64,000 nucleotides of DNA from Gari tellinella (GCA_922989275.2 OV277866.1:33311246-33375245), one strand, 5' to 3'; counted from the stretch's first letter, positions 1 through 11,310 are shown. A program made the numbers and translations. Notes: generated by a model from the letters alone, not told the origin.

Positions 1-423
1 AACTAAACCACTAACCGTTTGTTTTTGTTGGAGAAGGCATTTAAACCGTTTCTTCTAATTAATAAACAAAATTAAACAATTCTATACAATTAATTCTCTA
101 TTGCCATGCCCCTCATTTCAAACTTGGGATATACCCTAATTTCTGAAACAAATCAAGATCATCATATTTTGAAAATAAAAGGCTTTCGTTAGAAAATTTA
201 TATATACAAGACATTTCAAGATAAATTGAGGGTTCGTGGCAATAGTATGAAAACTACTAGTTACTACAAGAAACAACTACTTACAGACCGACTGACAACG
301 TGGCGACGTAAGTGACTGAAAACATGACAGTCTAAAGCAACTACAGATTTTCTGACTCTAAGAAACATTGAAAAAATTATAAGACGTTAATATATTTCTG
401 ATTAATTGTTGAAAGCAGGGGAC
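1..423. other. AT-rich stretch, nothing recognised
   Basis: No ORF of note, hairpin or terminal repeat was found. It precedes the first copy of the ~240-bp repeat. Confidence 0.5.
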
Positions 424-429
424 TGTATG

Positions 430-669
430 ATTGGGCCAATTTAGATGAAGAACAATACAAAACTGTAAAGCTATTAATTCAATTCGCCCAATCATAATAT
501 TCAAAATTGTCCATGCTCGTGTATAATCTCTTATAGCTAGTTACCCTTAGCCTGCTGATCACGCCTTTACTGCTTATACAACTCTTTAGATCCAGACAAG
601 ACTCCGCGTTTCGCGGTTTCTGGTCTACATCAATTATATGACTTACTATTTAATTCAAGTAACTGTATG
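430..669 (+). repeat. R240 dispersed/tandem repeat, copy 1
   Basis: A ~240-bp unit beginning TTGGGCCAATTTAGATGAAG and ending GTAACTGTATGA. It recurs at 7,930-8,159 and 8,161-8,375, where two copies are in tandem. It contains a diverged module A hairpin (GACAAGACTCCGCG facing CGCGGTTTCTGGTC, about 595-630). The LINE begins directly after the unit's last bases, suggesting insertion into or beside an R240 array. Confidence 0.8.
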
Positions 670-742
670 ATAATGGCGGGCTATCGTGATGACGTGTCGA
701 GAATAGCAAGTTCTAAAAATTAGTTTTAATGAACAATTCCTT

Positions 743-2284
743 TTGAAGTTATTTTGCAAAGCGTTCATAAACATCAGGTTAGTTATGAGTGAAGTGAATA
801 TCGAAGATATGTTGACGGAGAATGAGTCTGAGGCCGAAAATGAACATGTTTTCAATATCGAAACGAGCAACCCATACGAAGCAAGTGGGTGGGGTAAGCA
901 AAACAAAGAAGACGATTGGCAGGTTCATCGAGAGAAAAAACGTAAGAGAAAGCAAACTGGTAGTGTAGAACTAGATACTTTTGAGAATTTATCTAAAGAT
1001 GATCAACTTAGTGCAATATTTAAGAAATTGCTAGATATCCAAGGGGCTCAGCAAGAAATACATGGGCTACGGTCAAGAGTAAACAAACATGACGAAGAAA
1101 TACATGACACAAGGCGTTGTATAGACGCGAATTCCAAACATATTAGGATATTAACATATAAACAAATTGACATTGAAACAAGACAGAAACAAAATAACTT
1201 AATTCTACGTGGCTTCAAAGACACCAGAAATGAAAACTTGTATGACCTAGTTCAAGACGTTATACATGACTGGCTGGAAATTGACCCCAGACAGTTGAGT
1301 ATTGTTAAAGTACAACGAGTAGGTTGGTATGCTGGCGCAGCTAAGAGAGCCAAACGTAGGAATGCTGCCGTGCGGCGACCTATTCTGATATCCTTTCGTA
1401 ATAAGGAAGATGCAGACTACGTTTTCGATCAGGCGCCCAAGTTCAAGGGCTCAGAGTTTGCAATTGACCGCGACTATCCGTCCGAGGTTGCAGCAGCAAG
1501 GCGGCGCATATGGAGTGACTTCAAGAAACTACGCCAAGATAACCCAAGATCAAAAGTTGTCTTGAAGTATCCTGCAAGAGTCGAAGTCGATGGAAAAACA
1601 GAAATCGATGAGTTCCCAGGATGGTACGAACTAATGCGTGAGCGTTCATCTTATGATTACACTCACAGCACGGGTTATACACAGCCAACTCTTCCAGATC
1701 GAAACGGCATTAGCAAAACACCTCGCAGCGGTTACCCACAGACGGAACGTCAGCGTGATCAGGGTCAAAACCACAATGTGTTCAACAGAAAAAATCCCAA
1801 ACGTTTAAGTGATCAGGATCAAGTTTACAATGCAGACACTGAATCCGACAGCGATCGCGATCCAGGGAATCGCGATCGGATCCAGGGAAAGCAAATAAAT
1901 GGCAAACAGAAAAGCTCTAACATACCTGTGAAAGTGAATGGCCAACCTGTGCAGAAAACACCACCGCCTGCATCATGCGGTGTGTCCTCTCCACAGGATG
2001 ACACGATTCAGCATATATCCTCTCAAGACATATCCCTCGAAGAAAATAACTCACAGTCATTATTAGGTACGAGTGTAACACATAATCCCATCCTGAATAA
2101 CACACCACAGCCAAGTTGTTCTGATAAACATACAGGGTCAGGACACACGTCCTCTGAAGAACGTGTAAACACAGGTGACATATTGCCGTTTCCGAGTAGT
2201 GGGGTTTGTTCGCACGATGCAGACGAAACTATATCTATAAATAGCCAAACCTCTAACACGGGTGAGCGGTTACCGCATACATAG
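743..2284 (+). CDS. LINE ORF1 protein (coiled coil + RRM, L1-ORF1p-like)
   Basis: Encodes 513 residues if started at the first ATG (743). A second ATG at 785 (residue 15, MSEVNIEDML) looks the more natural start because the 14 preceding residues are unlike the acidic N-terminus. Visible features: a basic patch at residues 63-71 (REKKRKRKQ); a heptad-like charged helix at about 84-150, a likely trimerisation coiled coil; an RRM-like fold at about 150-243 with NNLILRGF and RRPILISFRN; then a C-terminal domain at about 244-300 with IDRDYPSEVAAARRRIW and a VDGK turn. This order matches the L1 ORF1p/Transposase_22 family, an RNA chaperone that coats LINE RNA. Residues 300-513 are polar, rich in S, D, Q and R and probably disordered. 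No CCHC knuckle is seen. The ORF ends in TAG (2,282-2,284) and ORF2 continues in the same frame. Confidence 0.85.
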   Translation: MKLFCKAFINIRLVMSEVNIEDMLTENESEAENEHVFNIETSNPYEASGWGKQNKEDDWQVHREKKRKRKQTGSVELDTFENLSKDDQLSAIFKKLLDIQGAQQEIHGLRSRVNKHDEEIHDTRRCIDANSKHIRILTYKQIDIETRQKQNNLILRGFKDTRNENLYDLVQDVIHDWLEIDPRQLSIVKVQRVGWYAGAAKRAKRRNAAVRRPILISFRNKEDADYVFDQAPKFKGSEFAIDRDYPSEVAAARRRIWSDFKKLRQDNPRSKVVLKYPARVEVDGKTEIDEFPGWYELMRERSSYDYTHSTGYTQPTLPDRNGISKTPRSGYPQTERQRDQGQNHNVFNRKNPKRLSDQDQVYNADTESDSDRDPGNRDRIQGKQINGKQKSSNIPVKVNGQPVQKTPPPASCGVSSPQDDTIQHISSQDISLEENNSQSLLGTSVTHNPILNNTPQPSCSDKHTGSGHTSSEERVNTGDILPFPSSGVCSHDADETISINSQTSNTGERLPHT

Positions 2285-5200
2285 GACAGCGCGGTGTGTA
2301 TTCGGTTTGCGCTGTTAAATGTACAGTCGCTACCCTATAAACTGAACAGTAAGGAACTAGCTGATATTTTTGACAATAATGACTTGATTATGTTTGTAGA
2401 AAGCTGGACAAATGAATTAAGCGATATTGAATATGAAGGATTTAAACATTTTGCGTTACATAGAAAAAGGTCTGTAAATGCAAAAAGAGATTCTGGGGGT
2501 ATTGTAATTTATGTTCGTGACAAATATGCAACCGATAATATGCTGTATAAATTTACTGGTGAAAATATTATTTGGCTACATTTAAACAGTGAAATGTTCG
2601 GCCTAAAGGATGACATTTTTCTATGTCTTTGCTATAATCCTCCTCAAGGATCTAGCAGTGAAGCGCAAAATGATAAATGATCTAGTTTTGACCAAATTTA
2701 CAATGATATTGTCGAAATCGAAAGTATGGTAGAAAATCATTGTAATTTTTTGATATGTGGTGACTTTAATGCTAGAAGTGGTACACTGTATGATTTTGTT
2801 GAAAATGACGTAATTTTACAAGCAGATGTTTTGCCAGATGATTATATATTTGATATGCCATGGCCAGCAAGGCACTCAAGGGATGATGTTGTGAATGAAT
2901 ATGGTAGACTTTTGACTGGTTTGTGCAAAGAAACGAGCATTCGTATATTAAATGGTCGTTTTGGCGAGGACAAGTTAATTGGTAACTGTACATATGTTGG
3001 AACTAGGGGCCAGTCATTGGTAGATTATGTGTTGCTAAGCGAAAGAATGTTAGATTTGGTGTCTGAATTTGCAGTGCACGATCCGAACATCATATCGGAT
3101 CATTGTCTCATAACATTCGCCCTTAAATCCTATAATGATACTGTAGAACAGGAACCTGTTGTAGAAAGCGAAAACCATAATTTTTCAAAGATTCAGTACA
3201 AGTATAAGTTCGATGAATATAAAAATGATCAATTTTTGAATTCGATAAATTCGGATAGCTTTATTGATGAAATAGTATGCTTATCGGAGAATTTAAAAAC
3301 TGTAAATAATGGGGAGAGTATTGACCAAAATTTGTCAGATTTCAATAACCTTTTGCAATCCTATTGTGATCCATTTTTTAAGAAGAAAGTGCATACTGAC
3401 AGCATTAATGGTAATGGACAAAGCAGAACAGACAAAGGTCAACCTTGGTTTGATGGTAAGTGTGAAGAAAAAAGGGATATTTTTTATCAACATTTAAATA
3501 GTTTTAGATCAGATCCGTCTGAAAATAATAGGGGGGAATTAGTTAAGGCACGTTCATCATATAAACGCACACTGAGGCAAAGTAGAACAAATTTTGATAA
3601 AAATAAAACAGAAAAACTACTTAAGGCTAAGACTCAAAATGCAAAAATGTATTGGAAAATGTTGAAAGGAGTGTATATACAAAATAAGTCTAAACAGCTG
3701 TCATCTCGAGATTTTGAAATTTATTTTAAAGCTATTAACAATCCAGAGAGCAATTTTTACCAACCCGATGAGGACGTTCTGTATTTCAATGACAGATATA
3801 TTAATGGCGAATTCCAAATAATGTTCGAGGAGCTTGATGCAGAGATTTCTTATGAAGATATTACTAAGTCTATTAGGGATTTGAAGAATGGTAAGTCAGG
3901 AGGACCTGATTTATTCATAAATGAAATATTTAAACACAGCAATCACCATATTGTAAATTATTTATATGAACTCTTTAATAAAATATTAAATGCTGGCCAC
4001 TTCCCTAAAATTTGGTCTGAAGGCTACATTGTGCCAATTCACAAGAAATCCAGTATAGATAATGTTGAAAATTACCGAGGAATTACGCTACTAAGCTGCC
4101 TCGGTAAACTTTTCACACGTATTCTTAATTCACGTTTAAACTCTTGGGCTGAAGATTACAATATTTACATAGAGGCCCAGGCAGGTTTTCGACAAAATAT
4201 GGGCACGGTAGATAATATTTTTATATTGCATAGTGTTATTACACACCAATTAAACAATGGTAAAAAACTGTTTTGCTCCTTCGTAGATTTTACGAAAGCT
4301 TTTGACTATGTTGTACGGGACAATCTATGGTTGAAATTGATTAAATCGGGAGTCAGGGGAAATATTCTTAACGTTATTAAATCGATGTATTCAGAAATCA
4401 AAGCTAAAGTCAAATATGAAAACATGCTCAGCGACGACTTTGTTTGTAATTTAGGAGTACGTCAGGGGGAATCCCTCTCACCTTTTCTGTTCTCGATGTA
4501 TCTTAATGACTTGGAGCAAGAGTTCTCGCTAAATGGAGCCGATGGAGTTGATCTTCATATGTTCAAACTTTTCATATTAATGTATGCCGATGATATCATA
4601 GTAATGTCGGAATCTGCAGAAGGCCTGCAGAAGGGTCTTAATATTCTTGAAAATTATTGTATGAAATGGAAACTTACTGTGAATACTTCGAAAACTAAAT
4701 GTATGGTCTTCAGGAAGGGAGGTTTACCAAGGAGGGGTTTGAGTTTCTATTACGGTACTACCAATTTGGAAATTGTAAGCAAATTTGTTTTCCTAGGGAT
4801 CGTTTTCACAACTGGAGGGGCTTTTTCTGAGGCACAGTCTACCTTGTCTGGACAAGCACAGAAGGCAATTTTTAAACTGAATAAATATTTGTACAGTTTT
4901 AAGGGTATACCGTTCAAACATTATCTAGAACTTTTTGATAAACTTATCAGTCCCATTCTCTGTTATGGTTCTGAAGTCTGGGGTTTTTGTAAGGCCGACA
5001 AAGTCGAGAAAGTTCATCTGCAATTTTGTAAACGACTATTACATGTAAAACAAAGCACACAAACAGATATGGTTTATGGGGAATTGGGGCGTTTCCCTTT
5101 GCAGTTTAATCGCTTCCTCAGAATAGTAAAATATTGGTTGAAAATTGTACAATGTCCGGAAACAAAATACATAAAACATGCATATATAACACTTGTAAAT

Positions 5201-5755
5201 GACATTGAAAAAATGCCAAGAAAAGATAACTGGGCATCCCTTGTGAAAAAGATGTTTTATGAAGTTTGGCTATTTCAGGGAGTCGGAAATAAAACTCATT
5301 TTCTGTCTGTTTTCAAACAAAGACTGAAAGACAACATGATGCAAATTTGGCAGACTAGATTAAATAACTCACCAAAAGCTCGTTTTTACAGGTTATTTTC
5401 AAATTTTTGTTTTCAAGACTACTTAAATCATGTCACATTTACAAAGTTCAGAATAGCATTGACTAAATTGAGACTGTCTTCACATAAATTAGAAGTAGAG
5501 AAGGGCCGATACAAAAAACCAAACCCAGTGCCTCTTAACGACCGAAAGTGTTTAGAATGTCACGAGCTTGAAGATGAATTTCACTTTTTATTTAAGTGTA
5601 GAAAATATAGAAGCTTAAGGTCTACTTACATTAATAAATATTATTGGCAGAGACCCAATATACCAAAACTAATCGAACTTCTCTCGACAAGTAACAAAAA
5701 AGAAATGAGAAACTTAAGTATTTATATTTACAAAGCATTTAATCTGGTATCATAA
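2285..5755 (+). pseudogene. LINE ORF2: AP endonuclease-reverse transcriptase, one in-frame stop
   Basis: Drives target-primed reverse transcription. It is open from just after the ORF1 TAG to TAA at 5,753-5,755 except for one TGA at 2,678-2,680. The first part carries the endonuclease start (RFALLNVQSL, FVESW, GGIVIYVRD); after the TGA it resumes in the same frame with ICGDFNARSG, SLVDYVLLS and ISDH, the catalytic residues of the exonuclease-endonuclease-phosphatase fold. Counted from the ATG at 2,726, reverse transcriptase spans about residues 380-700: VDFTKAFDYV (~519), GVRQGESLSPFLFSMYLNDL (~576) and the catalytic YADD (620; codons 4,583-4,594). The C-terminus has a zinc-knuckle-like C-x2-C...HFLF-x-C motif (about 940-965). 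No RNase H domain is seen. No ATG lies near the domain's N-terminus; the first in-frame ATG falls inside the endonuclease (LIMFVESW). The TGA would remove the catalytic half, so this copy is probably not autonomous. Confidence 0.88.
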
Positions 5756-5939
5756 TGGAAATGTGAGGTACACACCGCAACTCTGCATCAATTACTGTGC
5801 GCTCGCTTGCGAAATTTTGTTTCATATATATGTATTTTTCTACCAGATACAAATTATGTCGGTTCGAGAAACCAACACTTACTTATTATATCAATAATAT
5901 TAAATCTAGCCATTTCAAATTTACTAGCTGTGAAGATAA

Positions 5940-7690
5940 CTGACGACTGGATGTTGGTTTAAAGTAAAGCGGAATGCACTTTAAGGCGCATTCCGTTTTA
6001 CTTTCGACCTGCTTTAAGTTTTAAGCTTTAAGCTTTAAGCTTTAAACTTTAAACTTATAGATTCCAAGCTACCATTTGCTACAATTCTGAACATATTTGA
6101 TACAAAACATACTTATGACTGCATAAACTAACACTGGAGATAGGTGACAACTTAAAACGGTTTTAAAGCAAAGCAGTATGCGCCGTAAAACGCATCCTGT
6201 AGTGCTTTCAGCCTGCTTTAAGCTTGGAGCTTTAAGCAACCATCTGCTATAATACCGAGAATATTTGTTAATACACATTCAAGACTGTACAGACTTTATA
6301 AATGCATTGCCAGTTTCTATCATCGAGGATAGGTGACCACTTGAAGTGGAATTAAAGTAAAGCAGAATGTACCTTAACATGCATTCTGCTTTGCTTTCAA
6401 ATTGCACTAAGCTTAGAGATTTAAGCTGTCACCTGCTACAATATAGAACATATTGATTATGATGAATATCCAGGATTGTATATACATTATAAACCTATAG
6501 TCGTTACCTAACATTGAAGACATGAAACCACTTAAAGCGGGTTTAAGGTGAAGCAGAATGCATAAGGCGCGTTCTGCTCTACCTTCAGTCTGCTTTAAGC
6601 ATACAGTTTAAGCATAGAGTTTAAATAAAAACCATCTGCTATCCCTAGACTTGACAAGTGTTCACTTGATGTAGGTTTAAAGTGAAGCAGAAAGCACATT
6701 AACGCGCATTCTGCTTTACTATAGACTTGCTTTAAGTTTACGTGTGTTAAGCTAACATCTACAATAATATCGAATATATCTGTTACGATACATATCCATA
6801 CCTGTATAAACCCGTTGTCATTTTCTTAGGCGGTTTAAAGCAAATTAGAACTCGCCTTAGGACATGTTCTGTTTTGCTTTCAGCCTATGCCAAACTTAGC
6901 GTTTGATGCTACCACCTGATCCAATATCCATATATATGTTTTGATACATATTCATGACTGTAGGCTAGTTTCTAGCATCGAAGACAGGTGGACACTTAAA
7001 GAGGGTTTAAAGTAAAGTAGTATACACCTAAACATGTGTTCTGCTTTGCTTTCAACTTGCTTTAAGTTAAGAGATTTTAGGTATCACCTACTGTTTACTA
7101 CGATATAGAAACTATTTGTGGTTCTAACATATTCATGATTATATACTCGGGATAGGTTTAGATGATCACTTAATGCGGGTTTAACGCAAAGGAGAATGCG
7201 TAGTAAGGCGCATTCTGCTTTGCTTTCAACCTGAATTAAGCTTAAATAGATAAGGCATCATGTATTGTCTACTACACTGTAGACAATATTCGATATAATA
7301 TATATTCATGATTATATAAACGGGATATGTTTAGGTGATCACTTGAAGCGGATTTAAAGTGAAGTAGAAAACGCCTTAAGGCGCGTTCTGCTTTACTTTA
7401 AGCCTGTTTAAAGTTTTAATCTCTAGGCTACCATCAGCTAGAGTATAGAGATAATTTATTTTAAGAAACGTGACTGCATAAGCAGGAATTACTTCGAAAT
7501 AAATACAAAAGTGTTGAATTGCGTGTCTATGGAGCAATAGGTTAACAAACGGGGGCTTTCTCCGATAGTTAACACTTTGCTCCATAGCTCGTTTTTAGAA
7601 AGTTGAATACTTGAAGCGGGTTTAAAGTAGAGTCGGAATGCGTCATAATGCGTATTCTGCCTTACTTTAAGCCAGTTTTTAAGCTTAAAT
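5940..7690. repeat. Satellite-like tandem array of module B hairpin units (~10 units)
   Basis: About ten diverged units, spaced mostly 130-210 bp, with hairpin centres near 5,985, 6,190, 6,380, 6,570, 6,700, 6,860, 7,030, 7,210, 7,380 and 7,650. Each has an arm like TTAAAGTAAAGCAGAATG, a centre CCTTAAGGCG, and the inverse arm. Between hairpins is a shared linker containing GGTGACCACTT and an AT-rich stretch like GATACATATTCATGACTG. Hairpin and linker match the interior of the dispersed F1 MITE (e.g. 16,311), without its TTAACCCTTTACC ends. A short (TTTAAGC)n run lies at 6,013-6,050. Confidence 0.85.
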
Positions 7691-7929
7691 CTGCAAACTT
7701 CTAGAGTTTTGAAATAATTTTTATGCTGGGATTATTATCCTGAAGAGAAAACAAATGTGTTAAATAATCAACAATTCATATACAAAAAATATAAAATGTG
7801 CAGATTCTAATATACTTTGCAGATTATTGTTATAAGAATGACTGCCCGTCATTACTCGTCTTTATATGTATTATATTATATAATGCTGATAGACATGTAT
7901 GTCTTTGCTGAATAAAACATATCATATGT

Positions 7930-8375
7930 TTGGGCCAATTTCGATGAATAACAATACAAAACTGTAATGCTATATAATCCAATTCGCCCAATTATAAGAT
8001 TCAAGATTGTTCATGCTCGTGTATAATCTCTTACAGCAAGTTACCCTTAGCCTGCTGATCACGCCTTGACTGTTTATATAACTCTTTCGATCCAGATAAG
8101 ACGCCGTTTATAATCTACATCAAGACTGTTTGACTAATTATTTAAACAGGTAACTGTATGTTTGGGCCAATTTAGATGAAGATCAATACAAAGTTGTAAT
8201 GCTATTAATCTGATTTGCTCAGACATAAGATTCATGGATTGTTCATGCTCGTGTTGTTACCCTTTGTCCGCTGGTCGTTCCTAAACTGTTTATTCAAACT
8301 GTTTAGATCCAGACAAGACGCTGCGTTACGCGGCTTCTGGTCTGCATCAAAACTGTTTGATACCCATCTTTCAGT
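7930..8375 (+). repeat. R240 repeat, copies 2 and 3 in tandem
   Basis: Two further copies of the repeat at 430, joined at about 8,160 through GTAACTGTATG then TTGGGCCAATTTAGATGAAG. Copy 3 carries a better-preserved module A hairpin (GATCCAGACAAGACGC facing GCGGCTTCTGGTCTG, about 8,306-8,348). Copy 2 has lost most of its hairpin. Confidence 0.8.
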
Positions 8376-8519
8376 ACCATTATTTTTAAAGTTAATAAAA
8401 AATTTAATTGACAAACTTGACAATCTTTGCTGACGACATTTTCGAAGCTAACTATATTTCGGCGAAATAAGTGTCAAAATATATGAATGAAGTTTAACAT
8501 AGGCATTACAGGACCTTTC

Positions 8520-8885
8520 CACATTGAAATGTAAATGTAAATGTAAAACGTAATATGTAATAAAATTGGGGGTGCTCTCAAAATATATAAAAAAATATAT
8601 ATATATTGTGAAGCGCTCCTAACTTCATACTAATAAATTTGGCCGTGCCATGACAAAACCAGACTCATTGAAATGAAAACAGTGTATGATTTGATCAGCT
8701 GCGGCGTATGTGAAGCGGCGTCTGATCAGGGTCTGCCCCGTTTGCCATTGATCAGAACACATCCAAGTTTATTATCAGGGTATAGAAATCGTGGGAATAG
8801 TCTTATGTGGCGATGGCGGCTGGTTTTGGTCTACATTCTTTGCATGTCAATTAGTCTAGTTTTGTCACGACCTAAAAATCCATTT
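8520..8885. repeat. Low-complexity DNA and an eroded module A hairpin
   Basis: Holds a short (AAATGT)n-like run at 8,527-8,551, an (AT)n tract at 8,583-8,608, and an eroded module A hairpin at about 8,688-8,745 (GATCAGCTGCGGCG, GCGGCGTCTGATCAGGGTCT). No end structure was recognised. Confidence 0.45.
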
Positions 8886-8974
8886 TAGTGCACCTTACAC
8901 GAATTGCCAAGCTCAGCTCCAAAACCCCAATGAACATTTAAAGTTCTGCAAGAGGTTTTCCATTTTCGCATTAC

Positions 8975-9333
8975 TACAGCGACCCCTCTCTACAACAACA
9001 CCCAATGGGAGACACAAATGGAGTGCGTTGTTCGGAGGGAGTCGTTATAGGGAGGGAAATTGGCTTACATTTGTTAACAGCTTTTTTTAGAGGCCGCGTA
9101 AGGCGGCGTCTGATCTGAATGCAAGCTGTGCGTCCCCAGTCATTCGGTTTTTTTTTTCAGTCAAAATATCCATTATGTAACTTAGAGGAAAAAAGCAGAC
9201 GACAATTGTAAGCAGACGATATTGCAGCAGTAAAAGCGTTACACATAATTGACCTGTTTGGGGAACTGCGGCAATGGTCGTTGTGAGGAGGGAGTCGTTG
9301 TTATTAGGGTCGTTGTAGGGAAGGATCACTGTA
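8975..9333 (-). mobile_element. F3 MITE (pogo-like ends), eroded hairpin
   Basis: Ends read TA-CAGCGACCCCTCTCTAC and the inverse, within a TA duplication. The centre holds a damaged module A hairpin (about 9,085-9,125). Strand is relative to the copy at 11,898. Confidence 0.8.
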
Positions 9334-9889
9334 TTTACATGTACACATGTATACACGACAATTAAAGTTTACTTGCTGTATGCGATTGGTAAACCATACA
9401 GGTATGATAAGCTGGTACGCACGAGATTTTCGTGTCGTTATGTCTACTAAACCCCACAAGGCGTTGTAGCTTGATTTTACCTGCCCCAAACCAAAAATGA
9501 TCTATGCACACAGAATCTCTCTAGACCAGCCTCAGTGAATCGATAAAACTGGGTCTTCTTCTTTAAGACCTATTTTCGGACACATTTAAAATAAAAGTGG
9601 TTGGTTCGGGCCGACATTGTGTGCATATCGTCTCGTTTCTGCTATCGGGCGTTAAGTACACGTGTAATGCTTGTTACGGTTTGTTTTTTCAGAGGAATAA
9701 TAATTGACGGCACCTGCTTTTAGCTTCACTTTCTGTTTTACTTCAATGGACAGAGGACGAAAAAGATAATTTCCAACAGATTAAATCGGCTTTCATTTAT
9801 TTACAAAACACAGACCCTATCCTAATGTCAGACAGCGCATGTTATTCGAACATGCCACTGCTTTCGCTAGAAGCACCTATATCCCGGTG

Positions 9890-10560
9890 TAACATTAAAT
9901 TTTGACCCCGTTGAAAAATGACCTCCCGGTCTTTTTTAACGTTGAAAAAAGACCTCCCGGGTCATTTTTCAACGGGAATGGGTTCATATCTCAACGTTGA
10001 AAAAAGACCCTACCCTTGAAATTATGACTGCTGAAACATCTAGTTGTAAAATGGCTGAGGGTTTTTCTCAACGTTGAAAATAGACCAGGGTCAATTCTTA
10101 ACGTTGAGAATTGACCCTATCAGTGAAATAATGACGACAGTGATAATACGCCATTGAATAACAAACTGAAGAGAGGGCGTAATTTTTTGACATTGTAAAA
10201 TGACCGAGGGTCAATTCTCAATTTTAAAATATGACCATACCCTTAAACTATAAATGGCTGCTACAAATTATTGGTTATTAACTGTTCCTTGTTAGGGGGG
10301 ATTTTTCAACGTTGGTTATAGACCTGGGGTTATTTTTCAACGTTGAGAAATGACCTCCCGGTCATTTTACAACAGATAATTCAGTCATAATTTCATGGGT
10401 AGGGTATTTTTTCAACGTCATAATTTCATGGGTAGGGTATTTTTTCAACGTTGAGAATTGACCTCCCGGTCATTTTTCAACGTTAAAAAATTACCCGGGA
10501 GGTCTTTTTTTAACGTTAAAAAAAGACCGGGAGGTCATTTCTCAACGTGGAAAAATGTCA
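9890..10560. repeat. Irregular array of TCAACGTTGA palindromes
   Basis: About ten copies of a self-complementary core, TCAACGTTGA or a close variant, flanked by AAAAATGACC or AAAAAAGACC and sometimes CTCCCGG. Copies occur near 9,942, 9,995, 10,069, 10,100, 10,308, 10,338, 10,447, 10,478, 10,513 and 10,543 with irregular spacing; a 37-bp segment around 10,390-10,450 is directly repeated. A related GGGTCATTTT block appears near 29,120-29,165. Confidence 0.7.
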
Positions 10561-10804
10561 TTTTTCAATGGTATCCAAATTTAATGTTACATCGGTAACA
10601 ACTAATAGACGATGTGAAAGAGAACGAAGGAAAGGGAGAAAACTGAACCGGATTATACATGTATGCCGGAACAGGGTCTGCGTTGAACAAGCTTTTGCGA
10701 ACGTAAAACAATACAGGGATTTTAGAAGGATGCTGCTTCCAATCAGTGTAAAATTGACCGCATGCTTGACAAAAAGAAGGAAAGCACTAAATGTTATCCA
10801 TTAA
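10547..10804 (+). pseudogene. Possible 3' fragment of a DDE transposase (Harbinger/DDE_4-like)
   Basis: An 85-codon open frame starting inside the palindrome array (first codon GTG). The second half contains NRVCVEQAFANVKQYRDF followed by LLPISVK. From family knowledge this resembles the conserved C-terminal block of DDE_4/Harbinger-type transposases, where R-x-HVER-x(4)-K-x-(F/Y) followed by LPIS carries the last catalytic acidic residue. No upstream catalytic domain is visible and the similarity is judged by eye, so a chance frame is possible. Confidence 0.28.
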
Positions 10805-11310
10805 ACCAATATAAAGCACATGCCCTTGCGCGTTATATTACAATTAAAATAATATTGAGAAAGCCCCTCAGAAATGAAGCAAATACATAGTACATTTAAG
10901 TTTACAATTACATTTAAGTTTAATGTGGAAAGGTCCACTACGGTAAAAAGAGGAATTTCGATATGCAATCAGTTTAGACTCAGATAAACCACCGCTATGG
11001 ATACACAATACAGGCAATTAGAATATCAAAATAAGGTAGCATATCAAAACTTCACTTAATTTGAACTGAAAAAACTGTGACGCTTATATTATGTATTAGA
11101 CATCAAACTTGCAGTTATGCATTTGTATGGTATAACTGATTTTATAGTTGAATTATGTGAACATACCGGTGTTGCAAAGTTAAAACGTGGCTAATAATAC
11201 GGATATATTCAACTTAAGATATTTGTAAATAATGAAATTAAATGGTAGTAGAATCTAGAACGGGTGTATTTGTTTATCTCAAAGCAGTTACGAAATGATA
11301 TTGCTTCAAC
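10805..11310. other. AT-rich stretch, nothing recognised
   Basis: No coding or repeat structure was identified apart from a short AAAGTTAAAACGTGGCTAA element near 11,177 that also occurs in F8-type sequence (13,325 and 54,500). Confidence 0.4.

Larger units (their letters stand above)
670..5900 (+). mobile_element. Non-LTR retrotransposon (LINE) with ORF1 and ORF2
   Basis: A nearly full-length LINE. ORF1 encodes an RRM-type nucleic-acid binding protein; ORF2 encodes endonuclease and reverse transcriptase. The 5' boundary is inferred from where the R240 unit stops (about 669). The 3' boundary is uncertain: after the ORF2 stop at 5,755 there is about 150 bp of 3' UTR before AT-rich sequence and the tandem array. 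No poly(A) tail or clear target-site duplication was identified. The APE-type endonuclease, YADD reverse transcriptase and C-terminal CCHC-like motif fit the CR1/L2/I/Nimb broad group; the clade is not resolved. One nonsense codon in ORF2 is the only obvious defect, so the copy is probably young. Confidence 0.88.

Noticed and set aside
5940..7690. CRISPR-like regular repeat array
   Set aside because: Units are diverged, spacing is irregular, linkers are related to each other and the genome is eukaryotic; this is a MITE-derived tandem array.
430..8375. R240 copies as LTRs of one 7.9-kb retroelement
   Set aside because: The enclosed coding unit is a non-LTR element, two copies are in tandem on one side, and there is no TG...CA boundary, primer-binding site or polypurine tract.
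8975..9333. Hairpins as intrinsic transcription terminators
   Set aside because: Bacterial-type terminators do not apply in this genome, and the hairpins sit in the centre of MITEs without coding neighbours.
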